Positions 33,783 to 43,012 of a stretch of 64,000 bases of DNA are shown here, in pieces. The stretch's first letter is position 1; the number at the start of each line of letters is the position of its first letter. The position numbers were made by a program, and so were the translations under genes. Origin of the DNA: Intestinimonas massiliensis (ex Afouda et al. 2020). Lineage in GTDB: Bacteria > Bacillota > Clostridia > Oscillospirales > Oscillospiraceae. Where the stretch lies: contig NZ_LR131147.1 of assembly GCF_900626285.1 (NCBI RefSeq), forward strand, positions 2,477,643 to 2,541,642, in the 5' to 3' direction. A model generated the notes under the pieces. That model saw nothing but the letters and a program-made list of their open reading frames with translations. It made no database searches and was not told where the DNA came from.

Positions 33783-36422
33783 TTACTCAACCAGACCATA
33801 TTTGACCTTTATACGATCCAGTTTTTCCAGCATAGGTTCCGCACCAAACCACAAAAACAGCCAGGTGGCCATGGCGTGGATGCAGTCAAAGGGCATTCCT
33901 ACGACATAACTGCTCAGCAAGATGCCGCCTGTCAGTTCCCGGTTTGCCGTCAGAGCCGAAGCCGGATTCATGATACCACCGTAAATCAGAATCGCGCAGA
34001 GAGCACCAAAGACACACAATGCGCCCCGGGTCCTCATCAAAAGTCCCTTGCGGAACAAAATGCCCGCCAGAAATCCGATGATACCCATGGAAAACATCTG
34101 CCATGGTGCCAGGGGGCCTTGCCCGAACATGACGTTGGAAGCCAGCATCGTCATGGCTCCCACCAAAAAGCCGGTTTCCCCGCCAAAGGCCACGCCTGCA
34201 ATAATGGTCACCGCCATCACCGGCTTGAACTGGGGCAGCATGAAAAAGAATGCCCGGCCTGCCACGCCAATGGCGCACAGCACCGCGATGATGACCAGCT
34301 CCCGGGCCTGGGGCTTCCGGCCTTCAAAGGCCAGGAAAAAGGGAAGCATGGTTTCCAGCAGGATCAGGAGGGAGATAAAATAATACTTCTTCCCGCCCAG
34401 ATAGGTGATCCCCACAAAGAGCGTCACCGGAATGAGCAGCAAGATCAGAACCGTTGCCGCCAGTGTGCGTTTGGCCAGCTTCCGCTGTTCCTTCGGCGTC
34501 TGCTTCAGATAGTCCGGCCGATGGCTGCGGCGTGTAATACAGACGGCAAACACGATCAGGGAAATGCAAAAAATCAGGTATAGCACCAGCTGCTCGCCCG
34601 CCAGGGAAGTCAGCCCCTCGGCGGTGACCATTTCGGTTAGATCCGCCACGCCCATAAAAGAAAGAAACAGAAAAAGCGCGACCCCCGCTGACAAGGCCGC
34701 CAGAAGCTTGCGCCACCAGGGCAGCTTTTTGGGCTTTTCCGCCGCGCTTCCTTCTTTCGGCTCCGGCAGGGGAGGGATGTCGTCCGGCAGCTCCGGCGCA
34801 GGCGGCAGATACCCGCCGCACAGGGCAATCACGTCCTCCGGCGTCACAGCTTCAGGCTCCAGCTCCCGCGCCATGCGGTTGGCGGAGGTAGTATAAAAAC
34901 TGTTGCCCGAAAAGAAAGCCCGGGGCGTACCCTCTGCCACGGTGCTGCCGTCAAAAAACAGAGCGCAGCGATGGGTATAGCGGGCACAGAATCCGATATC
35001 ATGACTGACCATCAGGATCGTAACGCCCCGCCGCAAAAGCACCTGCAAAATCTCCGCAAGCACCTGTTTGAACTCCGCGTCCAGTCCCTTGGTGGGCTCG
35101 TCCATCAGCAAAATGTCAGGATCCAGCAGTAAGACCTTGGCCAAAGCCGCCCGCTGCTGCTCACCTCCGGACAGGTCGTAGGGGTGACGATCCAACAGGC
35201 CTTCCAGCCGGCACAGAGCGACCACATGGGCGATCCGCTCCGCCTGCTCGGCTTTTCTGCTGCCCAGAATCTCTGCCAAATCCTCCCGAACCGTTTTCTT
35301 TACAAAGAGGGCCTGGGGATTTTGGGGCAAAACACCGATTGTGCCCTGACAGTTTACCGTTCCCCGATAGGGCTTCAAAAGTCCGGCCAGCAGCTTTAGA
35401 GACGTGGATTTACCAGCGCCGTTTCCGCCCAGAAGGGCGTAGAACTCCCCTTTTTTCAGGGTAAGGCTCAATCCACGCACCACATCCGGGTTGTTTTTCT
35501 CATACTTGAACCACAGCTCCGATGCCTCCAGTACAGGATCTTCCGGATATACCCGTGACGGTTCCGGCGGTATTGGATGCAGCGGATGCTTTGCTCCATA
35601 GTCTGTCAGCCACTCCCGGCCTTCCCGAACTGTAACGGGGCATGAACCGTTCTGTTCCACTGCCGCCCACACCCGCATGGCAGTGGGCATGGCCAGAAAC
35701 ATGGTGTGCCCGCTCGTCCGCAGGGCAGCGCCCACCTCGGCAGGTGTGCCGCTGCACAGCAGCCGCCCTTCCTCCATGACGGCAACTCTGGTGGCCAGGG
35801 GGAAGGCGTCTTCCAAACGATGCTCGGTCAGAATGATGGTTGTGCCCAGCTCCCGGTTGATCCGCCCAAGGGTGGCCAGAAAATCCGACGCTGCGATGGG
35901 ATCCAGCTGGGAGGTGGGTTCGTCCAGGATCAGTACGGAAGGCTGCATGGCCATGACGGAGGCCAGATTGAGCAGCTGCTTCTGTCCGCCGGACAGCTCG
36001 GTCACATTTTTGTAAAACCAGTTTTCGATGCCAAAGAAGGCCGCCATCTCCGCCACCCGCTGGCGGATCACCGGCGTTTCATAGCCCAGGCTCTCCAGCC
36101 CAAAGGCCAGCTCATGCCAGACCTTGTCAGTGACGATCTGGTTGTCGGGACTCTGCTGGACAAAACCGATTCGCTCCGTCTGCTGCCGCTGATCCATGGA
36201 ATCCAGCGGTTGTCCTTCAAAGAGAATGGTGCCGCTCCGTCTGCCATGAGGCGCGAGAACTGTTTTCAGCTGCCGCAGCAGCGTGGACTTTCCGCAGCCG
36301 GAGGGTCCGCAAAGTACCAGAAATTCTCCCTGCCGGACAGTCAGGCTCATGTCCCGCAGGATAGCCCCGGACTGCTCCGGATAGGAAAAGCAAAGGTGTT
36401 CAATTACAAAGGTGTCTGTCAT
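33783..36422 (-). CDS. Fused ECF transporter protein: two ATPase domains plus S-component
   Basis: An 879-residue protein joining three parts usually encoded separately. I start at 36422 (MTDTFVIEHLCFSY); the longer frame is antisense-like sequence from the next gene. ATPase 1 (residues about 1-240) has GPSGCGKST, ELSGGQKQ and LILDEPTSQLD. ATPase 2 (about 300-520) has GGNGAGKST, DLSGGEQQR and LLMDEPTKGLD. After an acidic Pro-rich linker, the last about 300 residues are a polytopic S-component. The operon supplies EcfT and lies under a cobalamin riboswitch. The transported vitamin is therefore predicted to be a cobamide. Confidence 0.9.
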   Translation of the reverse strand: MTDTFVIEHLCFSYPEQSGAILRDMSLTVRQGEFLVLCGPSGCGKSTLLRQLKTVLAPHGRRSGTILFEGQPLDSMDQRQQTERIGFVQQSPDNQIVTDKVWHELAFGLESLGYETPVIRQRVAEMAAFFGIENWFYKNVTELSGGQKQLLNLASVMAMQPSVLILDEPTSQLDPIAASDFLATLGRINRELGTTIILTEHRLEDAFPLATRVAVMEEGRLLCSGTPAEVGAALRTSGHTMFLAMPTAMRVWAAVEQNGSCPVTVREGREWLTDYGAKHPLHPIPPEPSRVYPEDPVLEASELWFKYEKNNPDVVRGLSLTLKKGEFYALLGGNGAGKSTSLKLLAGLLKPYRGTVNCQGTIGVLPQNPQALFVKKTVREDLAEILGSRKAEQAERIAHVVALCRLEGLLDRHPYDLSGGEQQRAALAKVLLLDPDILLMDEPTKGLDAEFKQVLAEILQVLLRRGVTILMVSHDIGFCARYTHRCALFFDGSTVAEGTPRAFFSGNSFYTTSANRMARELEPEAVTPEDVIALCGGYLPPAPELPDDIPPLPEPKEGSAAEKPKKLPWWRKLLAALSAGVALFLFLSFMGVADLTEMVTAEGLTSLAGEQLVLYLIFCISLIVFAVCITRRSHRPDYLKQTPKEQRKLAKRTLAATVLILLLIPVTLFVGITYLGGKKYYFISLLILLETMLPFFLAFEGRKPQARELVIIAVLCAIGVAGRAFFFMLPQFKPVMAVTIIAGVAFGGETGFLVGAMTMLASNVMFGQGPLAPWQMFSMGIIGFLAGILFRKGLLMRTRGALCVFGALCAILIYGGIMNPASALTANRELTGGILLSSYVVGMPFDCIHAMATWLFLWFGAEPMLEKLDRIKVKYGLVE

Positions 36423-37402
36423 GGAATATTCTCTCTCTTCCGCAGCAGGACCTGTTGGGTCTCTACCGCTTGTACCCGCTCCGCTCTGGCACGGGAGGTC
36501 AATTCGTGGGTCAGCCATGTCGGGTCGATCCGCTCCAGAACGGGCAATATGGCTGGATCCGTCCAGGGCCGGTGCTGGTCGATCTGAAGCACATGGGCAT
36601 AATTGATGGAAAAACGCTGCCCGAATTCCTCCGGCCATTCCTCTGGCAGCCGGCCCGTGTGGCTTTGGACATAGGGACCGCTGAGGGACTGATGGAAATG
36701 GACGCCGCGAATCATAGCGCTGAGGCTGCCGTGCCGATCCAGCATAGCGCTGATATAGGCGGCTCCCTCACTTTGGCTTCGCAGTTCGGTACAACAGTTT
36801 ATCAGATGCCCTGTATCCAGCAGGATTCCTTTATTGGCATAGCGTATGCCGTCCAGCAGCCGCTCTGTCTGCCTGGGCTCGGTGAAGGTAAAGCCCGGCC
36901 ACCATTGGTTTTCCACCAGAAAAGCAAACGGCCACTGTTTTCCAGGCAAAAGCTCGTTGATGAGCTCCACAGCGGCGGTGATGACCTGATCGTTGGTGTG
37001 GGAGAAGCGATAGGTAAAGCACTCCTCCATGGAGACGTCTGAAACATGGAACACCACATATTCGGCGCCCAGGCGTTTTGCACGTTCCAGGTCGTCACGG
37101 TACTGCCGCAGCAGCGTCTCCCGGCCCAGTCCGCCGTACACAGCGGAGGCTTGTTCCAAAGTGCCGTATTTCTCCTTCAACGCCGGCCAGTTACCGTTCC
37201 AGAGATCCACCCAGTCATGGAAAAAGATCAGGTGGTAGCCCTGTACCAGCCCGGCAGGGAGTGCTTCCGGGATGGGTTCCCCACCCCATATGGCCTCAAT
37301 GCCGTCACAGCCCAGGGCGTGCACCTCCTGCTGCAGGTCCGTCCAGTCCCGGTATTCCCGCAGCGTATCAGAATAGAGCGGCAGGCTCATACTTTGAATC
37401 AT
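36419..37402 (-). CDS. TIM-barrel metalloenzyme, possible CbiR-like cobamide remodelling enzyme
   Basis: A 327-residue protein of the xylose-isomerase/AP-endonuclease-2 barrel superfamily. Candidate metal ligands are His in VVFHVSDVS, Glu in FLVENQWW, Asp and His in LLDTGHLINC, and His in GVHFHQS. The ATG has AAGGAGACTG upstream, and the gene overlaps both neighbours by 4 bases. CbiR, described in Akkermansia, belongs to this superfamily and hydrolyses the nucleotide loop of cobamides. The B12-riboswitch operon makes a CbiR-like role the best guess, but sugar-phosphate isomerase relatives cannot be excluded. Confidence 0.6.
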   Translation of the reverse strand: MIQSMSLPLYSDTLREYRDWTDLQQEVHALGCDGIEAIWGGEPIPEALPAGLVQGYHLIFFHDWVDLWNGNWPALKEKYGTLEQASAVYGGLGRETLLRQYRDDLERAKRLGAEYVVFHVSDVSMEECFTYRFSHTNDQVITAAVELINELLPGKQWPFAFLVENQWWPGFTFTEPRQTERLLDGIRYANKGILLDTGHLINCCTELRSQSEGAAYISAMLDRHGSLSAMIRGVHFHQSLSGPYVQSHTGRLPEEWPEEFGQRFSINYAHVLQIDQHRPWTDPAILPVLERIDPTWLTHELTSRARAERVQAVETQQVLLRKRENIP

Positions 37403-38304
37403 GTTGCAGTCTCCTTACTATGCAGCCCAGCCCACACCCGGTCTGCATGGACGTTGATTGCCACCGGCGTCAGGCACAACCCTGCCCAGCAAAGCAGAAG
37501 GCAGACGGTCACAGGCGTCAGCGGCGCGCCTTTTATGGTTGGATAATACCGCCAGAAAAGGCCGCCTGTCAATGCGCTCCAGCCGAGAACACCCCCGCAG
37601 AAGCAGAGCCACAGCAGGATCATCTTGTCCCGCTCATCAAAGCGGTAAATGGAAAATGCCGTTCTGCCCGGCAGCCCATAGCCCCGGCTCTTCATGCTGT
37701 CCGCCGTCTCAATGGCATTTTCCAGCGCCCAGGTAACCATAATGGAGAAGATTGTCACGGCGTTTCGGATCCGCCGCAGGAGGCTGCCATCGGAGACGTC
37801 CCGCCCCACACAGCGCTGGGCCTCGCTGACCACATGAAGCTGCGCCTTGAACTTGGGCACAAAGCGCAGCGTCATGGACAGCACCAGGGACAGGGCCGGG
37901 ATCACTCTGCCGAACAGATACACGAACTTGTCGGAGGTCATCACGGCGGTATAACAGGAAAACCAGGAGATCACGGCGGCCAGCATGGCGGCGGCGGAAA
38001 CGCCGTAGAGAATGCTCTCCAGCGTCAGGGGGTTACCCGTGGGCAGATAGGTCAGGATTGTAATGCCCTGGTGATTGAAGGCGGGATTGATTATCAGTGT
38101 CAGGAGCATCATGGGCAGGAGAAACGCCAGGGAAAACCGCACCGCCCGCTGACCGTTGAGGTACACCGCATAGACCACGCTGCCAGCCAGAGAAAGCCCC
38201 AAAATGATAGGGTGCAGGCAGAACATGGTCACCAGCAGGACCAGCGCAAAATACAGGAAATTGATGACTGGGTGGCAGCTGGAAAAGGCATCTCGATTTT
38301 GCAC
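37399..38304 (-). CDS. ecfT: ECF transporter transmembrane subunit EcfT
   Basis: A 301-residue integral membrane protein starting at a GTG (38304) with AAAGGAG upstream. About six helices are visible. The cytoplasmic coupling segment contains ADSMKSRGYG, the A-R-G type motif that contacts the ATPase grooves. The partner ATPases and S-component are fused in the gene two positions downstream. Together they make a complete, dedicated (group I) ECF importer. Confidence 0.88.
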   Translation of the reverse strand: MQNRDAFSSCHPVINFLYFALVLLVTMFCLHPIILGLSLAGSVVYAVYLNGQRAVRFSLAFLLPMMLLTLIINPAFNHQGITILTYLPTGNPLTLESILYGVSAAAMLAAVISWFSCYTAVMTSDKFVYLFGRVIPALSLVLSMTLRFVPKFKAQLHVVSEAQRCVGRDVSDGSLLRRIRNAVTIFSIMVTWALENAIETADSMKSRGYGLPGRTAFSIYRFDERDKMILLWLCFCGGVLGWSALTGGLFWRYYPTIKGAPLTPVTVCLLLCWAGLCLTPVAINVHADRVWAGLHSKETAT

Positions 38305-38320
38305 GGAGGTCTCCTTTCTG

Positions 38321-39187
38321 TTACGCTACCGGCCTGCCGACATCAGCTCCATAATCGCAGGTATAGACCCACTCCACTACATCGCCGTCCTGCAATTGAT
38401 AGCGGCTGCATCCGTAGTTGGGAAACCAGTCGTTGACACTGTACATCCAGCCGGACAGCTCGCCCACATCGAATTCGTAGAGGTTGTGGATGCCTTCGAT
38501 ATAGGCGGAGTTATACATAGGCGTATCCTCAAACTCCATATGGATCTTCTGCTGCTTGCAGGTGCGCTGGAGTACGTTGAAGACGCTTTCCCCCTCATAG
38601 AAGGTAACGGTCATGGGCTCCAGGATCCATCCGTCCTCCGGAACCAGTTCTTTTTTCTCCGGATCACAGAGATCCAGATTATCCAGGATGGTCGCACAGG
38701 AGATGGAAATGGTGCAACTGTACGCTGTTGTGCCGATGGTCACATCCTGAGGCTCCACCGGCAGCGGTTTGCCTTCCGGCACCGGATCGGTCAAATACTG
38801 ATCTTTTCCCGTCTCCGGGTTAATGACCATCTCTGGCTGGTCGGATGGCCGGGGCTGTTGGGGCTGCTTGGAAGCGGACGGCTCAGCAGTCTGCTCCGGT
38901 GTCGCTTTTGCTGGTTCTTCCTTTGTATCATCCACCACTGCGGAGGGCTCCGGTGTATGTTCCGCAGCTGTCTCCCCGGGGGTCGGAACTGCCGGGGGCT
39001 CCTGCGTCTGGACCGGTTCCGGCGTATCGTGTAGATCACCTTCCAGCGCAGGCTGGGACGCCTCATTTGCCGGGACAGTCCAACCCCGTGCGCCGGGAGC
39101 ATTACCCCCATACCAGAACGCGCCGGCCAGCACTGACGCGATCAGAACCGGTATGAGTACTTTCCATTTATGCTGTTTCCACCACAT
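38321..39187 (-). CDS. Membrane-anchored DUF4430 protein (transcobalamin beta-domain-like)
   Basis: A 288-residue protein with an N-terminal signal anchor (residues about 9-27), a Pro/Glu/Thr-rich spacer (about 36-135) and a C-terminal DUF4430 domain (about 150-285, including GESVFNVLQRTCKQQ and LSGWMYSVNDWFPN). DUF4430 corresponds to the C-terminal domain of transcobalamin and intrinsic factor. Together with the toroid protein encoded 12 bp upstream it could form a two-piece corrinoid-binding complex at the cell surface. It lies next to ecfT in a cobalamin-riboswitch operon. Confidence 0.82.
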   Translation of the reverse strand: MWWKQHKWKVLIPVLIASVLAGAFWYGGNAPGARGWTVPANEASQPALEGDLHDTPEPVQTQEPPAVPTPGETAAEHTPEPSAVVDDTKEEPAKATPEQTAEPSASKQPQQPRPSDQPEMVINPETGKDQYLTDPVPEGKPLPVEPQDVTIGTTAYSCTISISCATILDNLDLCDPEKKELVPEDGWILEPMTVTFYEGESVFNVLQRTCKQQKIHMEFEDTPMYNSAYIEGIHNLYEFDVGELSGWMYSVNDWFPNYGCSRYQLQDGDVVEWVYTCDYGADVGRPVA

Positions 39188-39199
39188 GACGGATTCTCC

Positions 39200-40834
39200 T
39201 TACAGCAGTTTGGCGCTGTCCAGCATACGATACAGCATTTCGGCGATCTCACAGCGCAGGATCGCACGGGCAGGCTCCACATTCAGGTCGCTCTGGTTGA
39301 GGATGTCCTCGCCATAACAGAACGCCACTCCCTCCTGAGCCCACTGGGCAATGGTCACGTAGTCGGTAAACTGTGCCAGAACGTTGAGGATCTCGTAGTT
39401 TTCCAGCTCCGTATCCATACCGCAGAGCTTGGCGGCACGGGCCACCATGACGGCGGCTTCCTGCCGGGTAATGGTGCCGTCGGGATTAAAGCGCCCATTG
39501 CCTGCCCCGGTAATGATGCCGTAGGAATAGGCAGTCCCCACATAACCGGCGTACCACGCGTTGGAGGACACATCGGTAAAGGCGTTGGTGGCCTTGGGCG
39601 TCAGCCCCAGAGCCCGCACAACGATGGCGGCAAACTCCGCACGGGTCATGGTGGCATTGGGGTCAAAGCGGTTGTCGCCCTTGCCGTTGATGATACCCCG
39701 GGAAGCCAGCGCCTCGATGGCCGTCTGGTTGGCGTGACCGGCCACATCGGCAAAGGAGACGCTGCCGCTGACGGGTACCGGCTTGACGTCGGCGTGCTTG
39801 CCGGGCAGGCCAATGGTTTCCTTCGTTACGCCAGTCACATGAATGGTCACGTCATCCATGTGGTAGAGTGTGCTCTTTCTAACAGCGGCGCGCTGGGCTG
39901 CCACCAGGCCGTAGAGGCCCTGCTCGCTGGCCATCTGGCTATCACCGTTTCCAGCGGAGGTATGGAGGAAGCTGCCGTTGTCCTGCCGGTAGCTGAGCAG
40001 ATTCTCCAGCAAGGTATGGCCGTTTTTCACAAAGCGGGCGTCATTCAGATCAATGCCCAGAGCGCACAGGCCCACGATGACCTGCACCACGCTTTCGGAG
40101 CTGCTGGTATTATGGCTGGCATAGCCGCCGTTGCTCTCCTGGGCCGCGCTCAGGCAATCCAGTGCCCGGTCAATAGCCGCCTTGACCTCGGGCTGGGACT
40201 GATAGCCGGCCAGAGCCTGGAGGGCCATGCCGGTAATATCGGGGTCGCTCTGACCGGCACCGCCCTTGTCAGTCAGGTTCCAGCCGCCGTCGTCCAGCTG
40301 CCGGCCAAGGATCTCGTCCACATACATCTGCCGTGTGGCCTGGGTCTTGGCGTTCTGGTTCCGGGGCATATCATAATTTCCTGAATCCAGCGCGATCAGC
40401 GCCCAGATCGGGCCGTTGATACCCTGCCAGATGGTTTTGTCAAAGTCTCCCAGAGGAGTGAGCAGGTTATAGCCCGCCACATCGGAGGGATCGGCGCCGA
40501 TGGCGGTGAGGGCCACGATGAGGCGGGAATATTCGGTGTACTTCTTGTCGTGAAGGTTACCCTTGTGCTCCTCCACATAGTCCTCCACCGTGGCATAATA
40601 ATCATCCCAGTATTTCTGGGGAACGTCGTAGCCGGAACGGGCCAGACCGATGACAGCCCATTCGCCGCCCACGGATCCCACCTGAGGCTCACGAACGGTG
40701 TTGAGCATATACTTGACGCTGCCCTGTACTGCGGCGGTCAGATCCGTCTCCACCGCAAATGCGGGGACACTCAGGCTGAGCAGCAGCATGAAAGCCAGGA
40801 GAAAGCCTGTTCCGCGTTTGAAAACTGTTTTCAT
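39200..40834 (-). CDS. Surface protein with alpha/alpha toroid (transcobalamin alpha-like) and SLH domains
   Basis: A 544-residue secreted protein. A signal peptide (residues 1-27, ending PAFA) is followed by a prenyltransferase/terpenoid-cyclase-type helical toroid (about 35-315; repeats such as LGRQLDDGGWN and CLSAAQESNGGYASH). The C-terminus holds S-layer homology domains from about residue 357 (FADVAGHANQTAIEALASRG, FNPDGTITRQEAAVMVARA). Transcobalamin has the same toroid as its N-terminal domain, followed by a DUF4430-like domain. Here the two are split over adjacent genes. SLH domains would hold it to the wall polymer. Confidence 0.85.
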   Translation of the reverse strand: MKTVFKRGTGFLLAFMLLLSLSVPAFAVETDLTAAVQGSVKYMLNTVREPQVGSVGGEWAVIGLARSGYDVPQKYWDDYYATVEDYVEEHKGNLHDKKYTEYSRLIVALTAIGADPSDVAGYNLLTPLGDFDKTIWQGINGPIWALIALDSGNYDMPRNQNAKTQATRQMYVDEILGRQLDDGGWNLTDKGGAGQSDPDITGMALQALAGYQSQPEVKAAIDRALDCLSAAQESNGGYASHNTSSSESVVQVIVGLCALGIDLNDARFVKNGHTLLENLLSYRQDNGSFLHTSAGNGDSQMASEQGLYGLVAAQRAAVRKSTLYHMDDVTIHVTGVTKETIGLPGKHADVKPVPVSGSVSFADVAGHANQTAIEALASRGIINGKGDNRFDPNATMTRAEFAAIVVRALGLTPKATNAFTDVSSNAWYAGYVGTAYSYGIITGAGNGRFNPDGTITRQEAAVMVARAAKLCGMDTELENYEILNVLAQFTDYVTIAQWAQEGVAFCYGEDILNQSDLNVEPARAILRCEIAEMLYRMLDSAKLL

Positions 40835-40883
40835 AGGAACTCCTTTCCGTGCCGGGGCGTCTTGCGCCCCGGCACGCCGTTTG

Positions 40884-42016
40884 TTATTTCGTCAATTCTG
40901 TGAAGCGCATGAGGATGGTCGCCACTTCGGCACGGGTGGCCGTACCGGTGGGATCAATGACATTGGCGGTTTTGCCGGAAATCAGTCCGGCGCCCACCGC
41001 CCACGCCATGGCATCGGAAGCCCAGGCGGCGATCTGATCGCCGTCAGCGAATTTGCTCAGGTCGCCTTTGGCGCTGGTGTCCAATTTGCTGTACTTGGCG
41101 TAGCGGTAAAGCATGGTAGCTAACTCTTCACGGGTGATCGCCTGCGTGGGTGCAAACTTGCCATCGCCGACGCCGCTGACGATACCGTTGGCGCTGGCCC
41201 AGGCCACGGCAGAGGTATACCAGGTATCCGGTGCCACATCCATAAACGTTTTACCTTCACCCCTTGCAGCAGGCTCGCCGGACAGACGATACAGGATGGT
41301 GGCCAGCATGGCCCGGTTCAGGGACTCGTCAGGAGCAAAAGTAGTGTCGCTGGTGCCGTTCATCAGGCCGTTTCCATAGACATAAGTAATGGCTTCAGCG
41401 GCCCAGTGGCCGGACAGATCGGTGAAGGGCATGGTCTTCTGTGTGGTTACCACAAAGGTGCTCAAATGGGTGATCTTCACCTACATGCTCAGTTTCCCGT
41501 TTTGCTTGATGCAGGTTCCGGAAACAGTTTCTTTGGAGCCGTCGGCCCTGAGTGCGATCACCTTGTAAGTCTCGCCGGAGACAAAGGCGGAGCCAGTCAC
41601 CGGAATGGTGACGGTCAAGGATTTTCCGTCAAAAGTGGTAAGTTCCTTTTTGCCGGAGGTAATGGTCACTTCCACTACTATCGCGTCTTCCAACTGGGAA
41701 GCGCTTACCTGCTCCTTGACATCCTCAGGTTTCTTGGCTTCCACTGTGATCGTCACGGTGCTGCCGCCGGCCTGCCGGGCAATGGCGTCCAGAGCGGCGT
41801 TGGGAATGGACACGCTGCCCACACCGGTCTGCACTTCCAGGGCCGCGTCGGTGTTCTTGACCACGTCCTTCAGGGACTGGGTGGAAACTTCCGTCATCAC
41901 CTTTTTGGCCTCGCCGGTGACCTGAGGCGCAATAACAATGGCGCTGCTGCCCTCGGTCTTGGCCGTAGCGATACCATGACAAACACCAGCAGCAGGCTCA
42001 ATACTCGTTTCTTCAT
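40884..42016 (-). pseudogene. SLH-domain surface protein gene broken by a frameshift and an amber codon
   Basis: The signal peptide MKKRVLSLLLVFVMVS starts at 42016, but the mature part (ATAKTEGSSAIVIAP onwards) is in another frame, so about one base is missing or added near 41970. Further on, a TAG at 41483-41481 interrupts the same frame between GKLSM and VKITHLSTFVVTT. After it come three SLH domains (PFTDLSGHWAAEAITYVYGN and so on) down to 40884. The middle part resembles linker/beta domains of other Clostridial SLH proteins. It would have been the first gene after a cobalamin riboswitch. Sequencing error could explain one lesion, hardly both. Confidence 0.75.
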
Positions 42017-42142
42017 ATTTCCTCCGTCTCTCCTTTCGAGTGTTGCTCTGCCAGGACATAAAAAATGCCGTGACAGATCCCAATGATCGCCACAGCCGTG
42101 TTCCCATGGTCGGGTCGCATTTCGACGACCCTTTGCATTCCT

Positions 42143-42345
42143 TGTAGGTCTTCTGACTTGCGCTTCCGGAGAAATTCCCCACAACGCCGGATCTGCCTTC
42201 CCAGGTCTCCCCAGTGACTGACTTTCGTCAACGATCCGGTGTCTCGGCGCTTACAGCGGCGGTTACCGTTCGGGACTTGCACCCGATTCCCTTGTTCATC
42301 CCTCCCTCTGCTTCCGCCGAGACAGGGCCACAACAAATGCTCTAT
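42143..42345 (-). promoter_or_regulatory. Cobalamin riboswitch upstream of the SLH/ECF operon
   Basis: On the minus strand the core elements appear in order: AACAAGGGAATCGGGTGCAA, GTCCCG, then CCGCCGCTGTAAGC, GTCAGTCACTGG, and the 3' box GCAAGTCAGAAGACCTAC. These are conserved in cobalamin riboswitches. A T6 run (42058-42063) behind imperfect hairpins lies between it and the first gene and could be the expression platform. Confidence 0.9.
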
Positions 42346-42352
42346 TTACTTG

Positions 42353-42931
42353 TCAGTTATCCATCTTCGCCTCCTGCCATTTCTCAAAATGCTCCGCGGC
42401 GGCAATTACGTTCTCCCACGAACGGAATCGCTCACAGAGGATCTTCGCCTGCGGTACATCACGTTTGCGCGGCGGGTATCCAAGGCGGCATCTGCGGCGG
42501 GTCACATCCTCCAGAGCACCGCAGATCTCCGGCTCCTCCGCCAGCATCTGTGACCAATCCGGCATAATCAAATCCGGTGTTGGTAATCGCCGCATCCCGG
42601 CTGCCCGCAGTGCGCCTGGCCAGGTACCAAACCGCGCTTTCAGGTAGATGCGATACAGAGAAAAGACCTCATCCTGTGTGGGCGCACGTCCCAGGCGTGA
42701 CGCCGCATCGTGCAGAACAGCCAGCAAATCCTCGTCGGAATAACTGGCATAGACCGCCCTGCCAAGCCCACTGGACAGCGTAAGAGATGTATAAGGGTGC
42801 TTTTCGCCGTTGTCTGCGTACTCTGGTGGAGCTTGCTGTGCCCATTTCTGTATCAAATTGCGGTATTGTTCTGCCTCTTGCGGCGTAAGTCTAGCTGGGC
42901 GAGCCTGCCTTCGCTTGCTGACGGTCTTCAC
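42353..42931 (-). CDS. Protein with homing-endonuclease-associated repeats
   Basis: A 192-residue basic protein. I start at the GTG 42931 (VKTVSKRRQARPARL) with GAAGGGGGG upstream, because the longer frame crosses the riboswitch terminator. The repeat pattern LGRAPTQDEV ... FGTWPGALRAAGM appears in the middle and is echoed near the C-terminus (RKRDVPQAKILCERFRSWENVIAAAEHF). Such repeats are DNA-binding modules of homing endonucleases and regulators. No nuclease domain is visible, so it may be a DNA-binding regulator. It is preceded by a compact cobalamin-type riboswitch and a terminator. Confidence 0.7.
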   Translation of the reverse strand: MKTVSKRRQARPARLTPQEAEQYRNLIQKWAQQAPPEYADNGEKHPYTSLTLSSGLGRAVYASYSDEDLLAVLHDAASRLGRAPTQDEVFSLYRIYLKARFGTWPGALRAAGMRRLPTPDLIMPDWSQMLAEEPEICGALEDVTRRRCRLGYPPRKRDVPQAKILCERFRSWENVIAAAEHFEKWQEAKMDN

Positions 42932-42971
42932 CCCCCTTCCAGTTTCGGGATCTGCTGCCGGCTCAGAAAAC

Positions 42972-43001
42972 AAAAAGCCGGCAGACAATGGTGTCTGCCG
43001 G
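42972..43001 (-). terminator. Riboswitch terminator
   Basis: CCGGCAGACA (minus strand, 43001-42992) pairs with TGTCTGCCGG around CCAT and is followed by CTTTTTG. It lies between the compact riboswitch and the homing-repeat gene. Confidence 0.85.
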
Positions 43002-43012
43002 TAAAAAGCAGA

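Noticed and set aside
41481..41483. TAG read as pyrrolysine or suppressed stop
   Set aside because: The same gene also has a frameshift, and no pyrrolysine genes are visible, so simple gene decay is more likely.
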